DNA of 64,000 bases from JAJISG01 sp964347325 (GCA_964347325.1 CAYFYA010000004.1:1-64000); one strand, 5' to 3'. Counted from the first letter of the stretch, positions 25,487 through 33,825 are shown. Numbers and translations: made by a program. Notes: generated by a model not told the origin, from the letters alone.

Positions 25487-26464
25487 CTACCTCGATCTCG
25501 CCGTGCTGGTCAAAAAGAGCTCCTCCCGGAGGAAGTCGGGGAGCTTCTCGTGGACCTCTGCGAGTTCGGATTCCAGGACCTTGATGCCGTGGTAGTGAGC
25601 GTAGCCCCTGGCCGACTCCTCCATCACGGGGATGGCCAGGAATAGGAGGTTGCTGATGCCTAGGTCCTCCGCCTTGGCGAAGAAGTTGATGAGAGGCTTT
25701 GAGGAGACGGCAGTGGAGGAGATGAAGACCTCCAGGAGGACCTCCGTCTTGATGCCGGAGACCTCCTTGTAGGCGTAGAGGTCAACTCTGTGAGTGACTC
25801 CCGAGAGCCCCTCCAGATCGTGGAAGACCCTGGTGTTGTAGCCGGCGTTTCCCAGGACCTCGAAGGCGTACATGAGGACCGAGTAGACGACCGTCGGCCT
25901 GTCCTCCTCCCTCACGCGGTAGCTGTACACGGCGAGACTCTTGACCTCGTCCGGAGGGTAGTAGTCCCGGCACTGAGGACAGTGTAGCTTGAAGTCAGGG
26001 ATGTAGGTGACCTCCTGGCACTCCTGGCATCTGTAGAAGTCCGCAGGCCTGCGGAAGTCCTTCCCGAGTAGCTTCAGCCTCCGCCCGCATTTGGGGCACT
26101 CCAACCCCTCGGCGGCCTTGAAGTCGGCCTCCGGAGCGATGTGCCCACATCTGAAGTGCTCGATGAGGACTTCCCTATGCACGTCTTCTGAACTGCAGGA
26201 GGGACAGACGGTTGTGGATCTTAGGTGGGCGTTCCCGTCCTTGGGGCATAGGAGAAGCTTGTACCTGACGGCCCTCTCTAGCTCTCCGCGGGCGACGAGG
26301 GCTTCCAGGGCACCTGTCGAGGAGGGGTTGAAGCCCTCATCCTCGAGGAAGGGGTAGTAAAAGCCCTGGGGCTTGCGGAGGTCGATGACTGGGGCGACCT
26401 CTGGCCCGCCGGCTCTGAGGATAGCCTCCAGTAGTTCGTCAGCCCTCTGGGTGTCCTCCTTCAA
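25487..26464 (-). CDS. Zinc-ribbon signalling output protein (TackOD1-like)
   Basis: A 325-residue protein with three stacked cysteine clusters (about 85-180: CPSCSS, HFRCGHI, CPKCGR, CQECQE and CPQCRD). The combination of a CGHxxPExxF-type segment with following zinc ribbons resembles the TackOD1 domain described as an output module of archaeal signalling proteins. The C-terminal third (about 195-320) looks like a mixed alpha/beta domain. It starts at TTG with GGAGGAG close upstream. It is paired 4 bases upstream of a polysaccharide-synthase-like GT2, so it may control that enzyme; this is inference. Confidence 0.75.
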   Translation of the reverse strand: MKEDTQRADELLEAILRAGGPEVAPVIDLRKPQGFYYPFLEDEGFNPSSTGALEALVARGELERAVRYKLLLCPKDGNAHLRSTTVCPSCSSEDVHREVLIEHFRCGHIAPEADFKAAEGLECPKCGRRLKLLGKDFRRPADFYRCQECQEVTYIPDFKLHCPQCRDYYPPDEVKSLAVYSYRVREEDRPTVVYSVLMYAFEVLGNAGYNTRVFHDLEGLSGVTHRVDLYAYKEVSGIKTEVLLEVFISSTAVSSKPLINFFAKAEDLGISNLLFLAIPVMEESARGYAHYHGIKVLESELAEVHEKLPDFLREELFLTSTARSR

Positions 26465-26548
26465 AGTCTCCTCCGTGTCGGCTCGTCAAATTGACGGTTG
26501 GAGAAGATAAGCTTTTCCCCCAACCTATCAGTAATCCTGGGGCCTGGG

Positions 26549-26557
26549 CTTTTTATG
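26549..26557 (+). promoter_or_regulatory. TATA box of tRNA-Thr
   Basis: CTTTTTATG is centred 28 bases before the tRNA, an excellent archaeal TATA match at the usual spacing. Confidence 0.6.
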
Positions 26558-26580
26558 ATGGGGTCGTTTACCGAGTGCTG

Positions 26581-26666
26581 GCCACTGTAGCTCAGCCGGT
26601 CAGAGCGACGGTCTCGTAACCTCGCGGGACAACCGTAGGTCGAGGGTTCGAATCCCTCCAGTGGCT
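26581..26666 (+). tRNA. tRNA-Thr (CGT) with a 12-nt intron
   Basis: The acceptor stem GCCACTG/CAGTGGC carries discriminator U, which occurs in archaeal tRNA-Thr. The anticodon stem ACGGT/ACCGT closes the loop CTCGTA + A, with a 12-nt intron (26619-26630) after position 37. The precursor forms a canonical bulge-helix-bulge: central helix CTCG/CGGG with bulges TAA and ACA, cut after the second base of each. The mature tRNA is 74 nt. No CCA is encoded. Confidence 0.95.
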
Positions 26667-26715
26667 CTTGGCCCACCCTGGCTTGCACGTAGGCTGCAAT
26701 TGGCGGGGCTGTCGC

Positions 26716-26725
26716 GTTAATATAC
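26716..26725 (+). promoter_or_regulatory. TATA box of the small membrane protein gene
   Basis: GTTAATATAC predicts a transcript start near 26745 and a leader of about 80 nt before the GTG start at 26825. That is longer than usual in this window. Confidence 0.45.
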
Positions 26726-26824
26726 CGAAGACGTCAAGTCGTGACTTCGCCTTGCAGGTCGGGGGCGCCGAGGAAGCGTCCAAGATCCCACAGGCCTGCT
26801 CAGCAGGGGGAGGTGAGTTGAACC

Positions 26825-27016
26825 GTGAATGTAGGAAGGGTAGCTGCGGGCATCCCGATTATTGCGCTGGGAGCGATGATCTTCATCGAGGGAATCCTGG
26901 TGTACATCATGGATTCAGGATTTTGGCTCGGTGACACAAATCCAAACCTCTCGATCGCGCTTGGGATCATCGCGCTGATTGCCGGCAGCACTATCGTGGA
27001 TTTAGGCAGCGATTAG
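26825..27016 (+). CDS. Small two-helix membrane protein
   Basis: A 63-residue protein of two transmembrane helices (about 6-28 and 42-60) joined by a short polar loop (DSGFWLGDTNPN). The GTG start is set by a near-perfect Shine-Dalgarno GGAGGTGA (26809-26816) 8 bases upstream. No family is recognised; such proteins are often partners of larger membrane complexes. It is a single gene between tRNA-Thr and a convergent pgk. Confidence 0.65.
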   Translation: MNVGRVAAGIPIIALGAMIFIEGILVYIMDSGFWLGDTNPNLSIALGIIALIAGSTIVDLGSD

Positions 27017-27101
27017 AAGAGGCGTCCCAACGCAATACGAGGCGCGTCCGCACGAGATTCGTCTTCGCTCCTTCGTCTCGCCCGGCAACTCTTTGGCCCC
27101 C

Positions 27102-27160
27102 TCCTCCACCCGGAGGACCGAGGGGCATCCGTTGCGCCCCTCTCTGTTCCTCTTAAGAGG
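27102..27160. terminator. Cluster of GC inverted repeats between convergent genes
   Basis: Three inverted repeats lie in the gap between the small membrane protein and pgk. They are TCCTCC/GGAGGA around loop ACCC (27102-27117), GAGGGGC/GCCCCTC with a 9-base loop (27120-27142), and a perfect 12-base palindrome CCTCTTAAGAGG (27149-27160). The position suggests shared transcription ends for both convergent genes. Confidence 0.4.
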
Positions 27161-27194
27161 CAGGGCATGGGTCGCCCTCGCCCCGCGTCCCTAC

Positions 27195-28454
27195 CTACTT
27201 ACTGTCCTGGGATGATGCATCCTTGAACTTCGCCTTCGACCTGCGCAGTGCGTCGAGCACCGGGAGAGAGCGCCCTGCCAAGAAGTGCATGAGGGATCCG
27301 CCGCCGGTGCTGATGTGGTCCATTTGCTGAGAGATCCCCAACTGCTCGACTGCGGTCACCGTGTGGCCTCCACCGATGACCTTGAACGCCTTGGACCTGG
27401 CAAGGCCTAGGAAGAGTTCCCGTGTACCCACGGAGAACTCCTCCAGTTCGAAGACACCCGCAGGGCCGTTAAGGATGATGACCCCAGCTGTGGATATCTC
27501 GTCCAGATAACGGACGATGGTGTCTAGACCGATATCGTGGATGGGGGAGTCGGCCGGCAGATCCTCGACCGAGATGGCCTTCCTCTTGCCTTTGACGTTC
27601 ATCACTACATCCACGGGCGTGAGTATACGCTCAGGGAATCTCTTGGATAGCTCCCTAGCTTCTTCGAAGACTGCGTCGAAGGCGGGGACCTCCTTCCTGA
27701 GAAACTCCTCGTTGACCTTACCCAGGTTGTGTCCGCTAGCCCAGAGGAAGAGATTTGCCGCCGCCCCCGTGGTAAGGATCTTGTCCACCATTTCCTCAGC
27801 CAAGACGTGACGGGCAATCGCAACCGGGTCCTCTACCTTCACTCCGCCCAAGATAGCGATTCGGGGTCTGGCGCCCTCCTCAAGCGCGGAACGCAGGGTC
27901 TCAACCTCCTTCTCGAGCACTCTGCCCGCCAGGGAAGGGAGGGCTTCACAGAATCCCACGAGGCTTGGCTGGGCCCGGTGAGCTGCGGCGAAGGCGTCGT
28001 TGATGAAGAGGTCAGAGAGCGGAGCTAGGGTGCTTATGAGGCGGGACGAGACCATCTCCGAGGGGTCAAGGTTCCTCAGCAGAACCTCCTCGGAGTAGAA
28101 GCGCACATTCTCCAGGAGAACGTACTCCCCGGGTCTCATCTCCCCGATGGCCCTAACGGCGGATTTGCCGAAGAGGCTGTCGACGTAGCGGACCTCCCGT
28201 CCGAGGTGGTAGGAGAGGCTTTCGGCATGGGCCTCCATTGTGACGAAGTCATCCTTCCCTGGGCGCCCCTGATGGGCCAGGATGGCAACCTTCGAGTCCC
28301 TCAGCTCGCGCAGGGTCGCCATGTGTTGTCGGATGCGGTTGTCGTTCAGAATCCTGCCAGTGCTGGGATCGATGGGGGAGTTGATATCAACCCGAACGAG
28401 AACGACCTTCCCTCCTAGGTCGAATTCGTCCATGGTGTAGAAATCCCTCTCCAC
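27195..28454 (-). CDS. pgk: Phosphoglycerate kinase
   Basis: A 419-residue PGK that interconverts 1,3-bisphosphoglycerate plus ADP and 3-phosphoglycerate plus ATP. The N-domain motif VLVRVDINSPID is at about residue 18, the substrate-binding HQGRPG at about 65, and VLLENVRF at about 110. The C-domain has GGVKVED, and GGGHTV as the nucleotide-phosphate loop. A GTG at 28454 gives the usual archaeal N-terminus (ERDFYTMDEFDL). The TATA box near 28500 rules out longer in-frame starts. An ATG at 28433 is an alternative. The gene diverges from the DnaA-like gene. Confidence 0.95.
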   Translation of the reverse strand: MERDFYTMDEFDLGGKVVLVRVDINSPIDPSTGRILNDNRIRQHMATLRELRDSKVAILAHQGRPGKDDFVTMEAHAESLSYHLGREVRYVDSLFGKSAVRAIGEMRPGEYVLLENVRFYSEEVLLRNLDPSEMVSSRLISTLAPLSDLFINDAFAAAHRAQPSLVGFCEALPSLAGRVLEKEVETLRSALEEGARPRIAILGGVKVEDPVAIARHVLAEEMVDKILTTGAAANLFLWASGHNLGKVNEEFLRKEVPAFDAVFEEARELSKRFPERILTPVDVVMNVKGKRKAISVEDLPADSPIHDIGLDTIVRYLDEISTAGVIILNGPAGVFELEEFSVGTRELFLGLARSKAFKVIGGGHTVTAVEQLGISQQMDHISTGGGSLMHFLAGRSLPVLDALRRSKAKFKDASSQDSK

Positions 28455-28497
28455 TCCCCGTCTGCTCGGACTCAACGAAAACGGATATTGTTGAAGG

Positions 28498-28505
28498 CTT
28501 ATATC
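28498..28505. promoter_or_regulatory. TATA box upstream of pgk
   Basis: CTTATATC on the plus strand (GATATAAG on the minus strand) is placed about 48 bases from the pgk GTG, giving a leader of about 20 nt. The element is near-symmetric and could also fire to the right. Confidence 0.5.
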
Positions 28506-28623
28506 TTGTTCCTGAGAGTTGGTAACATGACCTTCTCGATTCGGGAGGCCCTGGACCGCATCCACCTGCCTCGGGCCTCGGCTCAGGCGACAGACATTAT
28601 CAGCCCTGGAACTCGCATTGGAA

Positions 28624-28650
28624 CTTTTTTAAGAACGCCCCGGAGTTCTT
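28624..28650 (+). promoter_or_regulatory. TATA box and operator-like inverted repeat of the DnaA-like gene
   Basis: CTTTTTTAAG (28624-28633) is centred 25 bases before the TTG start, implying a leaderless transcript. The 6-base inverted repeat AAGAAC/GTTCTT (28631-28636 and 28645-28650) overlaps the TATA edge and ends four bases before the start, where a bound protein would block initiation. Confidence 0.5.
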
Positions 28651-28653
28651 TCG

Positions 28654-30600
28654 TTGAGGGCTTTCGTGATCAAAGACCTGGAACTCCCTGAAGGGAAAGC
28701 CATCAAGGTCGCGAAGGGAGGGCCGGAAGCCCTGCGGAAGGTTCTTACACTATTGAGCAAGCGTGGCTTCACAGGATATATCAAGATTGAGTCGAAAGCG
28801 GGCAGGGGGACTGCGTTTCTGGTCCTGAGAGACGGCAGCCGGGCCATGACCCTCTACTACGGGCCCGACGGCTTCCTCACGGGTAAGGCGGCTCTCCCTG
28901 GCTTCAAGGATCTTGCCAAGGACAAGGACACCCTGATAGAGGTCCACACGAACCAGACTCTTGAGCCCTTGCTGGAGAGCCTCCCGAAGGGCCGGGGGAA
29001 ACCTTCGCCTCCAGGGATGGGCGCTTTCAAGCGGAAGCTGGAGGAGTGGAAGGCCCAGGGACACGATGTAGCAGAGCTGGAAGGCAAGATGGGTCAGAGC
29101 CTGTCAAAGGTCATCAAGGCGTTTGCGGAATACAAGGAAGGGATGAAGGCACGGGAGGAGGACGAGGCAGAGGGCGCCAAGCTCATCGAGGAAGCCAAGT
29201 TCGAGCTTCTAACAGAGGAGCCTAAAGAGGAGCCGGAAGTAGCGGTCCCGGAGAAAGCAACGGCTCCGAAACGCAAGAAACCTCGCGCAAGGAAGAAGTC
29301 GACCACGAGGAAGGAGGCCGCAGAGAAGAAACCGGCGGCAAAGGAAGCCGTGGAGGCTGAGGCGGTCTCTAGGGCCCCAACTTCTCCTGACACGGGCATG
29401 CAGGACAGATACACCTTCGACACGTTCATCGTGGGAGACAGCAACCGTTTCGCCCACGCTGCCTGCACGACGATCTCCGAGGGCTCCGTTGATCCGTACA
29501 GCCCCCTGTTCCTGGTCGGTGGACCAGGACTCGGCAAGACACATCTCCTCCACGCCCTCGCCCGGCAGTTCGAGAAGAGGAACCCGGACGCAAAGGTAAC
29601 ATACCTAACTGCCTCGCAGTTCCGGGACGAGATGGAGAAGGCGTCGAATGGGGGTCATTTGGCGGACTTCCGCAAGTCCCTCCTGGAGAAGGACATTCTT
29701 CTCCTGGACAATGTGCAGGATCTCGAGGGCAAGCGGAAGGTTCAGGAGGAGATCTTCTCGCTCTTCGAAGACTTCCATCAGAAGGGTAAGCCGATAGCCC
29801 TAGCGGCCGATCGCCGTCCCTCAGAGATGAGCGGCCTCGACTCTCGGCTGATCTCCAGGTTCGAGTCCGGTCTGGTTGCAGACCTCCAGCCTCCCAACCC
29901 CGAGATAAGAATGGGCTTCCTACGAGGTCGGTTAGACGCCAGAGGGGTCTCCATCCCCGAGAGGGTGACGAAGTACCTTGCCGACAGGTATACCTTCGAC
30001 CTACGAGAGCTGGAGGGAGGGTTGAACAAGGTCCTGGCCTACTCCAAGGCCACCAACAAGCCCGTCAGCCTGTCCCTTGCCAAGGAGGCGCTTGGTGCAC
30101 CGCCGCCGAGTACACCACCCCAATCGCACGCATCCCTCGCCTTCGAACCAATCCCCGGGCACAGCTACCTGTGCAGAGAGGAGAGAGGAGACTCTCCCTA
30201 TCGCATGTTCGCCAAGAGGATTCGGCACGTCAAGGGACTACTCATAACGAGGACGAATCCTTCGCGGGTGAAAGAGACTCACGGTTTGGAGGGCGCCGAG
30301 ATTCTCTGGTTGACGGACAAGTCGGAGTCCTCTGAGAGTACCGTGGGCCCCGTGTTGGAGAGGCTGATGTACAAGTTGGAGAGCTTCATGATCACTGGGG
30401 GTCAGGGCATCATCCTCCTGGAGGGTGTGGAGTACCTCAAGAGTAACAACGGCTTCGAGTCCGTTCTGAAATTCGTTCGTCGCCTCGTCGACGAGATCTC
30501 AGAGAGCGACTTCACATTCATACTGACTGTGAACCCAGCCACCATCGAGATGCGGGAGCTGAAGATACTGGAGAACGAGCTGGAGGCCTACCCCACCTAG
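28654..30600 (+). CDS. DnaA-type AAA+ ATPase fused to DUF835
   Basis: This 648-residue protein has an N-terminal globular domain (about 1-110) and a Lys/Ala/Pro-rich linker (about 190-245) like a histone tail. A AAA+ domain (about 250-470) then matches bacterial DnaA: YTFDTFIVGDSN entry motif, Walker A GGPGLGKTHLLHA (about 288), Walker B LLLDNVQDL (about 348), the DSRLISRFESGLVAD arginine-finger box, and a sensor II LRELEGGLNK (about 450). DnaA's C-terminal DNA-binding domain IV is missing; a DUF835-like domain (about 500-648) takes its place. A replication role is unlikely in an archaeon; a regulatory ATPase is inference. The start is a leaderless TTG. Confidence 0.85.
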   Translation: MRAFVIKDLELPEGKAIKVAKGGPEALRKVLTLLSKRGFTGYIKIESKAGRGTAFLVLRDGSRAMTLYYGPDGFLTGKAALPGFKDLAKDKDTLIEVHTNQTLEPLLESLPKGRGKPSPPGMGAFKRKLEEWKAQGHDVAELEGKMGQSLSKVIKAFAEYKEGMKAREEDEAEGAKLIEEAKFELLTEEPKEEPEVAVPEKATAPKRKKPRARKKSTTRKEAAEKKPAAKEAVEAEAVSRAPTSPDTGMQDRYTFDTFIVGDSNRFAHAACTTISEGSVDPYSPLFLVGGPGLGKTHLLHALARQFEKRNPDAKVTYLTASQFRDEMEKASNGGHLADFRKSLLEKDILLLDNVQDLEGKRKVQEEIFSLFEDFHQKGKPIALAADRRPSEMSGLDSRLISRFESGLVADLQPPNPEIRMGFLRGRLDARGVSIPERVTKYLADRYTFDLRELEGGLNKVLAYSKATNKPVSLSLAKEALGAPPPSTPPQSHASLAFEPIPGHSYLCREERGDSPYRMFAKRIRHVKGLLITRTNPSRVKETHGLEGAEILWLTDKSESSESTVGPVLERLMYKLESFMITGGQGIILLEGVEYLKSNNGFESVLKFVRRLVDEISESDFTFILTVNPATIEMRELKILENELEAYPT

Positions 30601-30689
30601 GCGGTCGACCTCCAGCCTCCCAGTTCTTGTCAGCCGATGGAACTAGGTAAAGATGCTAATAAGGTCCGGTAACAGAGTTCCCTGAAGCC

Positions 30690-31388
30690 ATGGGCATGAT
30701 TCCGACCTACGTTATGGGTCTGGACGAGGCCCTGGGCGGTGGCATTCCTGAGGGCAACATCGTCCTCCTGTCTGGGAGCCCGGGGACCATGAAGACCTCC
30801 CTCGCCTTCAGCATTCTCTACCACAACTCCCTCTCGGGCCGCAGGGGTTTCTACATCACCCTCGAGGAGCGGAGTGAGGACCTGAGGGCCACCATGGGAA
30901 GGATGGGTATGGGCGACGTCCGTCGGGGGGACCTGTATCTACTGGACCTAGGCAGGGTCAGACTCGAACTCTCTGACGGTGAGATGCGGGGGGACTGGTT
31001 CGCCATCCTGCAGGGAATCATAGAGGATGCTGTTACCATTTCGGGCTACTCTCTCCTCGTCTTGGACTCTCTGGACTCCCTCTACGCCCTGGACGTCGCC
31101 CCTCATCCTCGGAGGCAGCTCTTCCACCTCTTCGGATTCCTGAAGGAGTTCCGAGTCACGACTTTCGTCATCTCCGAGATACCCTTCGGTTCGCAGCGCC
31201 TAACTGAGCACGGGGTGGACTTCCTGGCGGACGGGATAGTCTTGCTCAGGCAGTTTGAGTTTGGCGAGTCCGATGTCCAGCTCAGACTTCGTTGTGTCAA
31301 GATGAGAAAGGTGGCTCACGATCGCGGCTACTTCACCCTGGAGTTCGACAACGGTAGGTTCGCGGCAACGAGGGCCATCACGGACTAG
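30690..31388 (+). CDS. KaiC-like RecA-superfamily ATPase
   Basis: A 232-residue single-domain KaiC/GvpD-type ATPase. Walker A is GSPGTMKT (29-36), after the family's MGLDEALGGGIPEGN opening. A catalytic Glu pair lies in TLEERSE and Walker B in LLVLDSLDSLY (about 120-130). Bacterial KaiC has two such domains; single-domain archaeal forms are signalling or assembly ATPases, including the motor regulator FlaH/ArlH. It follows the DnaA-like gene by 89 bases on the same strand and ends 2 bases from a convergent gene. Confidence 0.88.
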   Translation: MGMIPTYVMGLDEALGGGIPEGNIVLLSGSPGTMKTSLAFSILYHNSLSGRRGFYITLEERSEDLRATMGRMGMGDVRRGDLYLLDLGRVRLELSDGEMRGDWFAILQGIIEDAVTISGYSLLVLDSLDSLYALDVAPHPRRQLFHLFGFLKEFRVTTFVISEIPFGSQRLTEHGVDFLADGIVLLRQFEFGESDVQLRLRCVKMRKVAHDRGYFTLEFDNGRFAATRAITD

Positions 31389-31390
31389 CT

Positions 31391-32848
31391 CTAGACGCGC
31401 CTCTTGAACAACTGGAGGTATTCCAGGGCCTCGGCGTAGCCTCCCTCTTTGACGCTTGCGCTGGCCTGCTTCAGAAGCCCGATTAGCTCGTTCACGTCAC
31501 GCCCCTGCATCTTCAGCTCCATGACGGTCTGCCTGGCCCTCTTCATCTCATCTGCAATTCCCTGTTGGATCGACTCCGTCGCCTTACGTCGTGCCGTGGC
31601 GGCTAGGAGGGCTGCGTTCTCCCAGTTTCCCTTCCTCAGGGCCGCCTTCCCCTGATTGAGGACCTCCTTCACTCCGACGACGCTCACTCCAATCTGGGTC
31701 AGGTCGTTGACAAGCTCTTCCGCAGCCCTTAGGGCGTACCTAGCCTCGCTCTGGCCACTCGACTTGGAGGCCATGTCCTCCCTTGCCAGCTGTAGCTTGT
31801 CGAAGGCCTCGCCTACGCGCCCCTCCTCCAGCTGGCCAATGGCCTCCTCTAGCAGTGCCTCGGCAACGGGGTACGTCCTCTGCTTCGCCTTCTGCTCCTT
31901 GAGTTCCTCCCTCTGGACGTCCAAGCTCTGCGCTATCTGGAGGGCAACCGACTGTTCCATGGTGATCCTTGCCTGCCACGCCAGCTTAACGGCGTTCACG
32001 AGATCCCTCTTCCTTGCCCTCTGCACCGCAGCAGCAACGGCCCTCTGGGTATTCTCTACAGGCACGTGCAGCCTCTTGGCCAAGGTTACGAGCGCTTTGA
32101 GACCGCTAACCTCTCTGTGGAGCGTTGTCTGAAGGTGACGTGGGTCAGTGATCGTAGCCGCTTCACGCCGCTTCTGTTCGTCGTATTTGGCCATGATTGT
32201 TTTAACCAGGTTCCCCTCAGGGGTGCGACGCAGCGTTGAGGTCCCAGTGCGGGTGAGGGAGGTAGATCTCCCGCCCCCTTCAGGGACCCCCACGGGCTGC
32301 ATCTCCAGGGGGGGATGCCTAGCCTCCAAGGATCCCGACGTCTGATCCACGAACCGGACCCCACACTGGGAACACTGAGCAGCCTCGACGGAGACGGCCG
32401 AGCCACAGACTGGACAATCGAAAATCCCTTCTTCGGCGAACAGGGCTCCACACGACGAACACTTGGAAGCGCTCTCATCTACCTCTGCCCCGCACCCAGG
32501 ACATTCAAAGGTGAGTCCCTCCTCTCCATCCTCTTCCCTGCCGAGGACGTCCTTCTCGAGAACCTCTAGCTCCAGCTTCGGCTGGTCTAAAGGTTCGTCA
32601 GGTATGTCCAGATCTAGGTCATCGAGGCCGTCTGACACCACACTCTTGGCGGGCTTAACCTCATCCCCGCCTAGGATGCTGGCCATCAGATCGTCCAGCG
32701 ACTTCGAATCTCTGATGGCTTCGATATCGTCATTGGTGTCCTCTGCGTCGAAGAGAGACGTGTCTGTCCCACACTTTGGGCAGATGACCTGATTGCCCGC
32801 CAGTTCAGTCTCGCAGATGGGACACCTATTCCCCTGCTCGGAAACCAA
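31391..32848 (-). CDS. Zinc-ribbon coiled-coil protein
   Basis: A 485-residue cytoplasmic protein with three zinc ribbons: Cys9/12/23/26, then Cys116/119/130/133 and Cys145/148/159/162. An acidic linker follows the first. A long helical region (about 210-485), rich in Ala, Glu and Lys, looks like a coiled coil or helical repeat. There is no enzymatic motif, so a scaffold is likely. The TTG start is preceded by GAGGTGA at 6-base spacing, part of which lies in a hairpin stem. It diverges from the second KaiC-like gene. Zinc-ribbon tails recur in the proteins at 33.8 and 35.0 kb. Confidence 0.82.
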   Translation of the reverse strand: MVSEQGNRCPICETELAGNQVICPKCGTDTSLFDAEDTNDDIEAIRDSKSLDDLMASILGGDEVKPAKSVVSDGLDDLDLDIPDEPLDQPKLELEVLEKDVLGREEDGEEGLTFECPGCGAEVDESASKCSSCGALFAEEGIFDCPVCGSAVSVEAAQCSQCGVRFVDQTSGSLEARHPPLEMQPVGVPEGGGRSTSLTRTGTSTLRRTPEGNLVKTIMAKYDEQKRREAATITDPRHLQTTLHREVSGLKALVTLAKRLHVPVENTQRAVAAAVQRARKRDLVNAVKLAWQARITMEQSVALQIAQSLDVQREELKEQKAKQRTYPVAEALLEEAIGQLEEGRVGEAFDKLQLAREDMASKSSGQSEARYALRAAEELVNDLTQIGVSVVGVKEVLNQGKAALRKGNWENAALLAATARRKATESIQQGIADEMKRARQTVMELKMQGRDVNELIGLLKQASASVKEGGYAEALEYLQLFKRRV

Positions 32849-32857
32849 CCAGTGTCA

Positions 32858-32874
32858 CCTCGGCGGTGCCGAGG
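32858..32874 (-). promoter_or_regulatory. Hairpin covering the ribosome-binding site
   Basis: A perfect 7-bp stem (CCTCGGC/GCCGAGG) with a 3-base loop overlaps the Shine-Dalgarno GAGGTGA (32855-32861) of the zinc-ribbon coiled-coil gene. Four of its seven bases lie in the stem. Folding would lower translation, so it is a candidate translational switch. Confidence 0.4.
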
Positions 32875-32894
32875 CGATTCTAGGCCAACGTGGT

Positions 32895-32904
32895 CTTAAA
32901 TAAC
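32895..32904. promoter_or_regulatory. Shared TATA-like element between divergent genes
   Basis: CTTAAATAAC is near-symmetric and lies about 48-52 bases from the starts of both divergent genes, the zinc-ribbon coiled-coil and the second KaiC-like ATPase. It could serve either. Confidence 0.4.
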
Positions 32905-32947
32905 TCTCTACAAGATTTCGAGATATGATAAGGTCTCATAAGAGATA

Positions 32948-33727
32948 ATGAAGACGGAACGGTTAAGTCGACTCGCCAGGACGTTCCCTCCAAAGGGTCA
33001 CGGCGATCTTTCCATGTTCAGAAATTCCATTCCTGGCTTGGACCGCGTCTTCAAGACCGACGTTGAGCCACCGAAGGTCGTCCTGGTCACCGGACCTCCC
33101 GGCTCCATGAAGTCCGCCTTCACCTATACTCTCATGTCCCAGTACCTCAAGAACTCGGGGGAGTTCGGGCTCTACACCACCCTGGAGGAAACCGTTCACT
33201 CCCACCTGAAGAACATGGAGAGCCTCGGAGTGGAGATCTCCCTGAAGATGCAGCTCTCCGACTTCACCGACCTGAGGGAGATCGATCAAGTGATGGAGGA
33301 GGACGACCAGACCGACTACATCACCTTCATCGAGAAGATGATAACCCACTACAGGAAGAGCCACGGCGACCGATTCACCGTATTCGCCCTAGACTCCCTC
33401 GGAGCCCTCTACAGCCTCCTGTCTCTTCAGGGGGACATCAGGAAAAGGATGTTCTACTTCTTCAAGATGCTACGAGACCACGGCCTCACGTCTCTCGTAC
33501 TCATGGAGCGCTCCCTAGGCGGTGAGAGCCAACTTCTCGGCAACGAGGGTTTCCTGGTCGATGGCATCATCATGTTGGGCCTCGATCGGAGCAAGGGCAA
33601 GATCGTCCGCTACATTCAGGTGGAGAAGATGCGAGCCTGCAAGCATAGCATGGAGAAGCACCTTTTGGAGGTGAGCGACAACGGCCTCGTGGTACTCGGT
33701 CCGATCTTCGATTCCTCCGACCTCTAG
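32948..33727 (+). CDS. Second KaiC-like ATPase
   Basis: A 259-residue single-domain RecA-superfamily ATPase with Walker A GPPGSMKS (49-56), a Glu pair in TLEETVHSHL and a Walker B region FALDSLGALYSLL (about 140-152). It lacks the first domain's GGGIPEGN opening and is more divergent, so it is a paralogue, not a recent copy. Two KaiC-like ATPases so close to pilus-type ATPases recall FlaH with FlaI in the archaellum, though FlaH-specific features are not clear. A coiled-coil zinc-ribbon gene follows on the same strand. Confidence 0.87.
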   Translation: MKTERLSRLARTFPPKGHGDLSMFRNSIPGLDRVFKTDVEPPKVVLVTGPPGSMKSAFTYTLMSQYLKNSGEFGLYTTLEETVHSHLKNMESLGVEISLKMQLSDFTDLREIDQVMEEDDQTDYITFIEKMITHYRKSHGDRFTVFALDSLGALYSLLSLQGDIRKRMFYFFKMLRDHGLTSLVLMERSLGGESQLLGNEGFLVDGIIMLGLDRSKGKIVRYIQVEKMRACKHSMEKHLLEVSDNGLVVLGPIFDSSDL

Positions 33728-33825
33728 CACTCTCCCGCGGCCTAGATTCTCACCTCTGAGATTGATGGGAAAATCTACTTAAGTCGAATGAAAGAAGTCT
33801 CTGAGAACTGAGGAAAGGTGAGGCC

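Noticed and set aside
28527..28691. A 54-codon plus-strand frame starting 27 bases after a TATA-like box
   Set aside because: Its end overlaps the DnaA-like gene out of frame, the TATA is explained by pgk, and the protein shows no recognisable feature.
28654..30600. The DnaA-like gene as a replication origin marker
   Set aside because: No origin repeats or Orc1/Cdc6 gene are visible beside it, and the DNA-binding domain of DnaA is absent.
30690..33727. The two KaiC-like genes as a circadian clock
   Set aside because: Each has a single ATPase domain and there is no KaiA or KaiB; single-domain archaeal forms have other roles.
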